Notes under the pieces: model-generated
What the model was told of the DNA's origin: nothing
Seen by the model: only the letters and a program-made list of their open reading frames with translations
Database searches by the model: none
NCBI GenBank assembly: GCA_964365025.1
Contig: CAYIOJ010000037.1
Span: forward strand, 1-9,013
Direction of reading: 5' to 3'
DNA length: 9,013 bases
Source: UBA10003 sp964365025
Lineage (GTDB): Bacteria > Patescibacteriota > Patescibacteriia > Magasanikbacterales > UBA10003
Shown: one piece after another, positions 1-5,119 of the stretch
How positions within the stretch are numbered: the first letter of the stretch is position 1
How the letters are laid out: every line of letters begins with the position of its first letter
Translations under genes and position numbers: made by a program

Positions 1-74
1 TTTGTTTGATAGATATTGGCCAAAAATTCATCGTCTTCAACAATCAAAATTTTTGTTTTTCCCTCTTTTGCCAT
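1..74 (-). CDS. Response regulator receiver-domain protein, N-terminal fragment (cut by window edge)
   Basis: Only the first 24 codons and two further bases are visible. After a short basic leader they read KILIVEDDEFLANIY, which is the first beta-strand of a CheY-like receiver domain followed by the acidic pair (EDDE) that binds Mg2+ near the phospho-acceptor Asp. The phospho-acceptor itself and any output domain lie outside the window, so it could be a stand-alone receiver or a larger regulator. A second in-frame ATG lies 9 nt upstream (83-81), but it abuts the -10 box and would fall before the expected transcription start. The ATG at 74 is therefore chosen, giving an almost leaderless mRNA. 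It lies directly downstream of pilM on the same strand, so a role in pilus or motility control is possible, but that is inferred from position only. Confidence in the receiver identity is high despite the short fragment. Confidence 0.85.
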   Translation of the reverse strand, partial: MAKEGKTKILIVEDDEFLANIYQT

Positions 75-83
75 AGTTGACAT

Positions 84-112
84 ATTATACCACACCCTAA
101 ATTATTCTTCAA
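84..112 (-). promoter_or_regulatory. Sigma70-type promoter of the response regulator gene
   Basis: Read on the minus strand: -35 TTGAAG (112-107), a 17-nt spacer, then -10 TATAAT (89-84) preceded by TGG, giving an extended -10. The -35 and part of the spacer lie inside the last codons and stop of pilM. A start point about 7 nt past the -10 falls near 77, only about 3 nt before the ATG at 74, so the transcript would be essentially leaderless. The 11-mer TGTGGTATAAT is identical to that of the pilM promoter. Confidence 0.75.
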
Positions 113-1163
113 TTTTTTTTAAGGCCAAACCCAATGGAATACTGAAGCGTGGGCCGATTTGATCCAGTGTTGGTTTGAGCGACTGATCATAAATAATCCG
201 CGCCCAGGGATCGCCGATGTAGACTTTTAAATTAAGAAGTTCAGCCAATTGCGTATCCAAAAATGGAATCAAAGCCGATCCGCCGGTTAAAATAATTTTT
301 TCCGGCCGAGCGGCGAAATTTTCTTTTTGTTTGCTATAAATTTCAAAACTGTATTTTATTGTTTCTATCAAAGAAGAAAGCACCGGTTCAAAAATTGCTG
401 GAAAACCGGACAAGGCCTTGCCGCCCAAGCCCTGATTTGGCAAGTCGCGCTTAATTTGCTCCGCTTCTTCATATAATACCCCCAAAGTATTTTTTATAAT
501 ATCTGTGAATCCTCGTCCGCCCATCTGAATGCTGTGAAAAAACAAGGGAATCCCTTTTTCTACCAAAAAGAAGTCAGTTTGCGTCGCGCCCATGTCAATT
601 AAAAGAGCTGGAGCAGGATCTTTACCAATCAAAGCGCTGATCAAGGCATTTGCTTCAGTATCCAAGCTCAATAAATTCAAGCCGGCATTTTTGAAAATTT
701 CAGAATACGAGGCGATTAATTTTTTTGGCGCGGCTGTAAGCAAGGCCATTTCATTTTTTTCCTTGCCATTGTCCCACGCGACAATTTTCCAATCCAAAAC
801 CGTTTCAGCCAAGGGTAAAGTGACCAATTTTTCCGCTTCTCTTTTTATAAAAGCCTCTTTGTCTTCTTTTTTAGACATTAAAGGAATATTCACAATAGAG
901 CTGAAAACAGCTGAAGCCGGCAAACTGGCCACTGCCTGCCTGCTCACTGCTTTTGATTTCTTTACCATCTTTTTTAACAGATCAATTACCGCTTCCGCGT
1001 TTAAAAAATGCCCATCGGCCTGATCTTGCGACAATTCTTTATCAGTGTAGGCATAAGTAAAAAGATGCGCCCGTTTGCCGCGTTTCTGCAATTCCACCAG
1101 TTTAATGCCGTGCGTGCCGATGTCCACGGCCAGGAAATTTTTAGGTTTGGAAAATGGCCACAT
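102..1163 (-). CDS. pilM: Type IV pilus assembly protein PilM (actin-like ATPase fold)
   Basis: This 353-aa protein has the full length of PilM, the cytoplasmic actin/FtsA-like protein that binds the N-terminal tail of PilN and links the inner-membrane alignment complex to the pilus motor. The nucleotide-binding landmarks are in order: phosphate-1 motif DIGTHGIK (residues 14-21), phosphate-2 motif IDMGATQTD (189-197), and the adenosine motif LTGGS (292-296) near the C-terminus. The N-terminus MWPFSKPK is typical of the family. No membrane segment is seen. The start at 1163 is supported by an extended -10 box 8 nt upstream; there is no Shine-Dalgarno sequence. Unlike many type IV pilus clusters, the visible neighbours are not pilN or pilO: the next gene on this strand is a response regulator with its own promoter. 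No terminator is visible after the stop, so read-through into the regulator is likely. Confidence 0.93.
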   Translation of the reverse strand: MWPFSKPKNFLAVDIGTHGIKLVELQKRGKRAHLFTYAYTDKELSQDQADGHFLNAEAVIDLLKKMVKKSKAVSRQAVASLPASAVFSSIVNIPLMSKKEDKEAFIKREAEKLVTLPLAETVLDWKIVAWDNGKEKNEMALLTAAPKKLIASYSEIFKNAGLNLLSLDTEANALISALIGKDPAPALLIDMGATQTDFFLVEKGIPLFFHSIQMGGRGFTDIIKNTLGVLYEEAEQIKRDLPNQGLGGKALSGFPAIFEPVLSSLIETIKYSFEIYSKQKENFAARPEKIILTGGSALIPFLDTQLAELLNLKVYIGDPWARIIYDQSLKPTLDQIGPRFSIPLGLALKKIEE

Positions 1164-1171
1164 ATGAAAGT

Positions 1172-1201
1172 ATTATACCACATCTCGCCAGCAAGCAACA
1201 A
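1172..1201 (-). promoter_or_regulatory. Promoter of pilM (extended -10)
   Basis: On the minus strand TATAAT (1177-1172) is preceded by TGG (1180-1178), an extended -10. A weak -35, TTGTTG, lies at 1201-1196 with an 18-nt spacer. Only 8 nt separate the -10 from the pilM ATG, so the expected start point is about 2 nt upstream of the ATG and the mRNA would be leaderless. The promoter sits just downstream of the terminator that ends the preceding gene. Confidence 0.75.
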
Positions 1202-1213
1202 TAATAAGCAAAT

Positions 1214-1252
1214 AAAAAATGACAACACACGCGTTAATTGCCGGTGTTGTCA
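1214..1252 (-). terminator. Intrinsic terminator of the zinc-ribbon gene
   Basis: Read on the minus strand: a 9-bp perfect stem TGACAACAC / GTGTTGTCA (1252-1244 with 1228-1220), a 15-nt loop, then a run of six T (1219-1214). It begins 22 nt after the stop of the small gene at 1275-1526 and ends before the pilM promoter, so it insulates pilM from that gene. On the plus strand no T-run follows the stem, so it is one-directional. Confidence 0.85.
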
Positions 1253-1274
1253 GATAGTTAAAATCCTCCTGTAT

Positions 1275-1526
1275 CTAAACTTCGTGCCAGCCGTTGTTCA
1301 GCAGGTTATTCTGGAAAACCCGTTGCTTGCCACATACAGGGCATTTATAAGTGGCCACGGCGCGGTGAACGATACCAAACTTCCATCCAGTAAACTGCAT
1401 TCTCCGCTTGGTGTAGCGCGTCTCTACACAATAACCGGAACTTGGTATAGGGTCTCCACATTCCGCTTTGGAGCAGTAACATTCGATTTTTGTCATTTCC
1501 TCTATGACCCATTCTGCAACACCCAT
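1275..1526 (-). CDS. Small six-cysteine zinc-ribbon-like protein, unknown function
   Basis: This 83-aa protein matches no family I recognise. Its six cysteines are arranged as CYC (16, 18), Cys23, Cys33 and a C-terminal CPVC (62, 65). The CPVCGKQ segment is a typical zinc-knuckle half, so one or two bound zinc ions are likely. The rest is rich in aromatic and basic residues, with no signal peptide or membrane segment. It is convincing as a real gene because a strong Shine-Dalgarno (AAGGAG, 8 nt before the ATG) precedes it, a plausible promoter lies upstream and an intrinsic terminator follows. An internal ATG (codon 11) has only a poorly spaced GAGG before it, so the longer start is preferred. 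Codon choice (CTG for Leu, AAC for Asn near the 3' end) differs somewhat from the TTA/TTG- and AAT-rich neighbours. That is compatible with horizontal acquisition, though the gene is too short to prove it. Confidence 0.75.
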   Translation of the reverse strand: MGVAEWVIEEMTKIECYCSKAECGDPIPSSGYCVETRYTKRRMQFTGWKFGIVHRAVATYKCPVCGKQRVFQNNLLNNGWHEV

Positions 1527-1534
1527 GTTTTTAT

Positions 1535-1540
1535 CTCCTT
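1535..1540 (-). promoter_or_regulatory. Shine-Dalgarno site of the zinc-ribbon gene
   Basis: AAGGAG on the minus strand, 8 nt upstream of the ATG at 1526. It fixes the start codon. It is the only well-placed Shine-Dalgarno sequence in the window, which contrasts with the leaderless starts of the neighbouring genes. Confidence 0.8.
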
Positions 1541-1566
1541 TCCACCGTAATGATGGCTGTATCCAA

Positions 1567-1595
1567 ACATTAACAAAACAGATTTAAAAAGTCAA
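1567..1595 (-). promoter_or_regulatory. Probable promoter of the zinc-ribbon gene
   Basis: Minus strand: -35 TTGACT (1595-1590), a 17-nt spacer, and -10 TAATGT (1572-1567) with TGT just before it (extended -10). This would give a leader of about 35 nt containing the AAGGAG site. A competing -35, TTGACA (1628-1623), overlaps the cysS -35 on the other strand but has only weak -10 candidates downstream. The assignment is moderate because the -10 matches only three of six positions. Confidence 0.45.
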
Positions 1596-1621
1596 TCTTA
1601 TGTATCAAACCTGCCAATTTC

Positions 1622-1650
1622 TTGTCAACCCGTTGCTTTTCTGTCATAAT
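1622..1650 (+). promoter_or_regulatory. Promoter of the cysS-epimerase operon
   Basis: -35 TTGTCA (1622-1627), an exact 17-nt spacer, and -10 CATAAT (1645-1650) preceded by TGT (extended -10). Nine nucleotides separate the -10 from the cysS ATG, so transcription should begin about 2 nt before the start codon. No Shine-Dalgarno sequence is present, consistent with leaderless translation. Confidence 0.8.
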
Positions 1651-1659
1651 TAAGACATT

Positions 1660-3003
1660 ATGCTAAACATTTACAACACTCTTTCTCGTAAAATTGAAAA
1701 ATTTCATCCGTTAAAAAAAGGCGTTGTTGGTTTGTACACTTGCGGCCCCACTGTTTATAATTTCGCTCATATTGGCAATTTACGCTCGTATATTTTTGAA
1801 GATGTTTTAAAACGCGCGCTTTTGGCTGACGGTTTCCGCGTCAAACATGTGATGAATTTGACAGATATTGATGATAAAACAATAAAAGCGAGTCAAGAAG
1901 CCAAACAAACATTAAAAAAAATTACAGCTATTTATACAAACGCTTTTAAAGATGATATTGCCAAATTAAATATTTTGCCTCCCACTAAATACGCGCCAGC
2001 CACTCAATATATCAAACCAATGGTCGCTTTAGTGCAAAAATTGCTTAAAAATGGTGTGGCTTATGAAAAAAATGGTTCAATTTATTTCAATATTGCCAAA
2101 TTTCCAAACTACGGACAGTTGGCGCGATTAAAAAATCAGAAATTAAAAGTCGGGGCGCGCGTAGATGTGGATAATTATGAAAAAGACAATCCGGCTGATT
2201 TTGTTTTGTGGAAAGCGTGGATGCCAAAAGACGGTGATGTATTTTGGAAAACTGCTTTGGGCAAAGGCCGGCCGGGCTGGCACTTGGAGTGCTCGGTCAT
2301 AAGTGTGGCGGAACTGGGCCAGCCGTTTGATATTCATGCCGGCGGAGTGGATTTGATTTTTCCACATCATGAAAACGAAATCGCCCAGTCGGAGGCCGCG
2401 ACCGGCAAACAATTTGTAAAATATTGGCTGCATGGCGAGCACTTGCTTGTGGACGGCCAAAAAATGGCCAAGTCGCTTAATAATTTTTTCACTTTGCGCG
2501 ATTTGAAGGCCAAGAAATTCAATCCTTTGGCGTTCCGCTATCTTCTGCTCACCGCGCACTATCGTTCCAAACTGAATTTTACTTGGGAATCATTGCAAAG
2601 CGCGCAAAACGCCTTGAATAATTTATACGAGACGGTTCGTGAGTGGGACAAGCCAAAAATCGGTTGCGCGGAATTTGAAGAAAAATTCTTAGATGCCGTC
2701 AATAACGATTTAAATACTTCCGAAGCGTTGGCTGTAATGTGGAATTTGGTAAAAAGCGATTATCCCACTTCAGCCAAAGCCGCGAGTTTATTAAAATTTG
2801 ATAAAGTTTTAGGATTGGATATAAAAAAATATTTGGGGAAAAAAGAAAAAATTTCAACAGCAGTGCAAAAATTATTAACCGAACGCGCCCAAGCGCGGGC
2901 GGTCAAGGATTGGAAAAAATCAGATGAGTTGAGAAAAAAAATTGAAGAGTTGGGCTATTCTATTGAAGATACGTCCGGCGGACAAAAACTATGCACTATT
3001 TAA
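1660..3003 (+). CDS. cysS: Cysteinyl-tRNA synthetase (CysRS)
   Basis: A class I aminoacyl-tRNA synthetase that charges tRNA-Cys with cysteine using ATP in the cytoplasm. At 447 aa it is close to the usual bacterial length (E. coli 461). The catalytic Rossmann fold shows the HIGH motif as HIGN (37-40) and the KMSKS loop as KMAKS (268-272). The zinc site that discriminates cysteine is intact: Cys28 (in LYTCGPTVY), Cys211 (HLECS), His236 and Glu240 (PHHENE), matching E. coli Cys28, Cys209, His234 and Glu238. The C-terminal 80 or so residues are a Lys-rich helical anticodon-binding region. The start at 1660 is set by the promoter 9 nt upstream. Its last 13 nt overlap the start of the epimerase gene in another frame, indicating one operon with coupled translation. 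No sign of damage or fusion. Confidence 0.97.
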   Translation: MLNIYNTLSRKIEKFHPLKKGVVGLYTCGPTVYNFAHIGNLRSYIFEDVLKRALLADGFRVKHVMNLTDIDDKTIKASQEAKQTLKKITAIYTNAFKDDIAKLNILPPTKYAPATQYIKPMVALVQKLLKNGVAYEKNGSIYFNIAKFPNYGQLARLKNQKLKVGARVDVDNYEKDNPADFVLWKAWMPKDGDVFWKTALGKGRPGWHLECSVISVAELGQPFDIHAGGVDLIFPHHENEIAQSEAATGKQFVKYWLHGEHLLVDGQKMAKSLNNFFTLRDLKAKKFNPLAFRYLLLTAHYRSKLNFTWESLQSAQNALNNLYETVREWDKPKIGCAEFEEKFLDAVNNDLNTSEALAVMWNLVKSDYPTSAKAASLLKFDKVLGLDIKKYLGKKEKISTAVQKLLTERAQARAVKDWKKSDELRKKIEELGYSIEDTSGGQKLCTI

Positions 3004-4025
3004 TCACCGGCGGGGCCGGATTTCTCGGCATAAATTTAATCCGTTATTTGCTGGCCAAGGGTCATAAAATCACCTCTCTGGACATTGCTGATTTTGATTA
3101 TCCGGAAAAAAAAGATGTAATTGTGGTAAAGGGCGATATTCGCGATAAAATCACAGTTAATAAATGCATGGCCGGAATTGATATTGTTGTTCACGCGGCC
3201 GCCGCCCTGCCTTTGTACACACCTGAAGAAATTTTCTCCACTGATGTGCTCGGCACCAAATTGCTTTTGGCCTCGGCCATGGATTTTAAAGTAGAAAGAT
3301 TTATTCATATTTCATCCACGGCTGTGTATGGTATTCCAGATCATCATCCGCTGATAGAAACCGACAAATTAGACGGTGTGGGGTCTTATGGCAAGGCCAA
3401 AATACTGGCGGAAGAAGCGTGTGTGGAATACCGCCAGAAAGGAATGTGCGTGCCGATTTTGCGTCCCAAATCATTCATCGGGCCGGAACGATTGGGCGTG
3501 TTCGCTCTTTTTTATGATTGGGCGATGACCGGACACAGTTTTCCAATGCTTGGCAATGGGAAAAATCGTTATCAACTGTTGGACGTGGAGGATTTGTGCG
3601 AGGCGATTTATCTTTGCGCCACTTTGGAAAAAATAAAAGTCAATGACATTTTTAATATTGGCGCGGAAAAATTTGCCACGATGCGCGAAGATTATCAGGC
3701 AGTATTGGACGCGGCCGGTTTTGGCAAAAAAATTATCGGCTTGCCTGCGAGCCCCGCCATTTGGACATTGCGGATTTTAGAAAAATTGCGCCTCTCCCCT
3801 CTTTACAAATGGGTTTATGAAACAGCGAGCAAGGATTCATTTGTATCAATTGACAAAACAAAAAAAATACTCGGATTTAATCCAAAGTATTCAAATCAAG
3901 AGGCATTATTGCGAAATTATCACTGGTATTTGGAAAATTTACACAACTTTGAACATCAAAGCGGCATCTCGCACCGCGCGCCGTGGAAACAAGGCATTCT
4001 GGCCTTGGCAAAATTCTTCTTTTAG
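2991..4025 (+). CDS. NAD-dependent epimerase/dehydratase (extended SDR family)
   Basis: A 344-aa extended short-chain dehydrogenase/reductase. The dinucleotide-binding motif TGGAGFLG (residues 6-13) sits at the very N-terminus after the first beta-strand. The conserved HAAA of the NAD-binding fold follows, then the active-site Ser/Thr in ISSTAVYG (around 108-110) and the catalytic pair Tyr133 and Lys137 (YGKAK). A later RPKSFIGPE segment is typical of nucleotide-sugar epimerases and dehydratases. The substrate cannot be told: a nucleotide-sugar epimerase is most likely, and a 3-beta-hydroxysteroid-dehydrogenase-like relative is possible. The ATG overlaps the cysS stop by 13 nt, so translation is probably coupled, with only a weak GGCGG upstream. 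There is no biochemical link to cysS; the pairing is likely transcriptional convenience. Its stop lies 2 nt from the stop of the convergent corA-like gene. Confidence 0.88.
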   Translation: MHYLITGGAGFLGINLIRYLLAKGHKITSLDIADFDYPEKKDVIVVKGDIRDKITVNKCMAGIDIVVHAAAALPLYTPEEIFSTDVLGTKLLLASAMDFKVERFIHISSTAVYGIPDHHPLIETDKLDGVGSYGKAKILAEEACVEYRQKGMCVPILRPKSFIGPERLGVFALFYDWAMTGHSFPMLGNGKNRYQLLDVEDLCEAIYLCATLEKIKVNDIFNIGAEKFATMREDYQAVLDAAGFGKKIIGLPASPAIWTLRILEKLRLSPLYKWVYETASKDSFVSIDKTKKILGFNPKYSNQEALLRNYHWYLENLHNFEHQSGISHRAPWKQGILALAKFFF

Positions 4026-4027
4026 CG

Positions 4028-4963
4028 CTACATCCATCGTCTTTTTCTAAAAAATACCAGCATGCCCAAAATTACCGTGAGCAATATGCCGGAAAAAGAC
4101 ATAAATTTAAGCGGGTCAAGATAAACCGAAAATGAAGAATCAAAGGCCAGCAGGGCCAAGCTGATAATCAATTCCGAAGCGAAGATGATGGTGGTAAAAA
4201 TGGTGAAAATTTCCATTATTTTATTACTGCGATAATTCAAAAGCGCCAACTGGCTATCCTGAATGGCCTCAATCGTGTCCTGATAATTTTCCAGCATCAC
4301 CCACAAATCCTCGGTGTCTTCTATCAATCCTTTTAAAAGTTCGTGCGAAGTGTCGGGAAAAAATTTATTGATTTTGCCGGACAAATGCTGAATTACGCGC
4401 GTGTGACGATTCATTGCTTTTCTAAAATTGACGATGTTGGTTTTGATGCGCAAAACTTCGTTAATCGTTTCGGCTTTGTCGGTCTGCGCGAAAACTATAT
4501 TTTCCACGTAATCAATGTCATTACTGATGTGGATGGACATGGGCAAGCAATAATGTTCCAGCCGTTTTAAGATTTCGTACAACAAATCAATGGGAGAAGT
4601 GAAAACATTGGCGGTTTTGGTCACGGCATTTTTTTTGTGTTTGTTGAAAAAATCGGCTATGGGACTAAAAGGTTCCGAAGAATTTGTGACTAAAAAATCT
4701 TTACCAATGAAAAAATCCACCTCCACCGGATGAATTCTGCGAGTGGCGCGGTCATAACTCGGGTACAATAAAATCATGAATAAGTATTGTTCCCTGTCAA
4801 TTATTTTCGGCCGCTGAATCGGGGGAAGCACATCTTTTAAATCCAATTCGTGAAAATTAAAACGGCGCGCTAACTGTTTGGCTTCCAAATTGGTAGGGTG
4901 ACTGATGTGCACCCAAGACCAATTAGCGGTTTTAATTTCTTTTAAAGTATTTATTTTTGTCAT
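4028..4963 (-). CDS. CorA-like divalent-cation transporter family protein lacking the GMN motif
   Basis: This 311-aa protein has CorA family architecture: a soluble alpha/beta N-terminal domain (about 1-125), a long helical stalk (about 130-250), two closely spaced transmembrane helices (about 252-274 and 287-305), and a basic C-terminal tail RKRRWM resembling the KKRRWL-type tail of CorA. The N-K-x-M-x-x-x-T start of TM1 is conserved (NKIMEIFT, 247-254). The GMN signature that forms the Mg2+ entry filter is replaced by LLA (271-273), the upstream conserved Pro by Ala262, and a Glu (264) lies within TM1. The ion selectivity, or even transport ability, of this protein is therefore uncertain; it is a divergent CorA/ZntB-like protein rather than a proven Mg2+ channel. 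It forms a single-gene unit, divergent from the 167-aa/ATPase genes and convergent with the epimerase. Confidence 0.82.
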   Translation of the reverse strand: MTKINTLKEIKTANWSWVHISHPTNLEAKQLARRFNFHELDLKDVLPPIQRPKIIDREQYLFMILLYPSYDRATRRIHPVEVDFFIGKDFLVTNSSEPFSPIADFFNKHKKNAVTKTANVFTSPIDLLYEILKRLEHYCLPMSIHISNDIDYVENIVFAQTDKAETINEVLRIKTNIVNFRKAMNRHTRVIQHLSGKINKFFPDTSHELLKGLIEDTEDLWVMLENYQDTIEAIQDSQLALLNYRSNKIMEIFTIFTTIIFASELIISLALLAFDSSFSVYLDPLKFMSFSGILLTVILGMLVFFRKRRWM

Positions 4964-4984
4964 AACTTGCCCACAGGCTCCTGT

Positions 4985-4993
4985 ATTGTACCA
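4985..4993 (-). promoter_or_regulatory. Probable promoter (extended -10) of the corA-like gene
   Basis: On the minus strand TGG precedes TACAAT (4990-4985), giving TATGGTACAAT, nearly the same as the pilM and response-regulator -10 regions. No good -35 is seen at 17 nt. The predicted start near 4978 gives a leader of about 15 nt without a convincing Shine-Dalgarno. A short CAGG-CT-CCTG palindrome overlaps the start point. Confidence 0.6.
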
Positions 4994-5009
4994 TACTTTG
5001 CCAAAATCA

Positions 5010-5038
5010 TTGTGTGGATAGATTGGAAATGATATAAT
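5010..5038 (+). promoter_or_regulatory. Promoter of the 167-aa protein / ATPase unit
   Basis: -35 TTGTGT (5010-5015), a 17-nt spacer, and a perfect -10 TATAAT (5033-5038) with TGA before it (extended -10). The expected start is around 5045-5046, inside the left arm of the hairpin at 5041-5109, so the mRNA would begin with that hairpin and have a leader of about 75 nt before the ATG at 5120. It is back-to-back with the corA-like promoter. Confidence 0.75.
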
Positions 5039-5040
5039 CG

Positions 5041-5109
5041 GGGGTGTACATATCTTTTTTTGCAGTCGCGGCGAAGAGTCCGCAGCGCAAAAAAAGATAT
5101 TTACACCCC
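5041..5109 (+). repeat. Long inverted repeat / 5'-leader hairpin
   Basis: Two 23-nt arms (5041-5063 and 5087-5109) are inverted copies with one mismatch (C5049 against T5101). The arms run from a GGGG/CCCC base to a T7/A7 stretch and a GC cap. The 23-nt loop can itself pair GCGG (5068-5071) with CCGC (5080-5083). The hairpin begins almost at the predicted start site and ends 10 nt before the ATG at 5120. There is no T-run after it on either strand, so it is not a classical terminator. It may be an mRNA-protecting 5' hairpin, a cis-regulatory element, or a tiny inverted-repeat mobile element inserted here. The structure is read directly from the sequence; its function is unknown. Confidence 0.85.
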
Positions 5110-5119
5110 TTTAGCTAAT

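Noticed and set aside
81..83. An upstream in-frame ATG for the response regulator
   Set aside because: It is immediately adjacent to the -10 hexamer and would not be included in the transcript; the ATG at 74 fits the promoter geometry.
592..1023. A 143-codon plus-strand open frame inside pilM
   Set aside because: It is antisense to conserved pilM motifs, and the product is low-complexity Ser/Ala/Phe/Lys typical of a shadow frame.
2143..2559. A 138-codon minus-strand open frame inside cysS
   Set aside because: It is opposite the catalytic zinc-site and KMAKS region of cysS and has no regulatory signals.
5041..5109. The inverted repeat as a rho-independent terminator
   Set aside because: No T-run follows the stem on either strand, and the flanking genes diverge from this point, so nothing needs terminating here.
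5044..5118. A 24-codon GTG-initiated ORF spanning the 5' hairpin, a possible leader peptide
   Set aside because: The GTG is only 5 nt past the -10 and would probably precede the transcription start. The sequence is dictated by the inverted repeat, and no regulatory codon run is present.
5060..5119. A 20-codon N-terminal extension of the 167-aa protein from a TTG at 5060
   Set aside because: The TTG lies within the hairpin arm, has no ribosome site, and the extension is encoded by the inverted repeat. The ATG at 5120 is more plausible.
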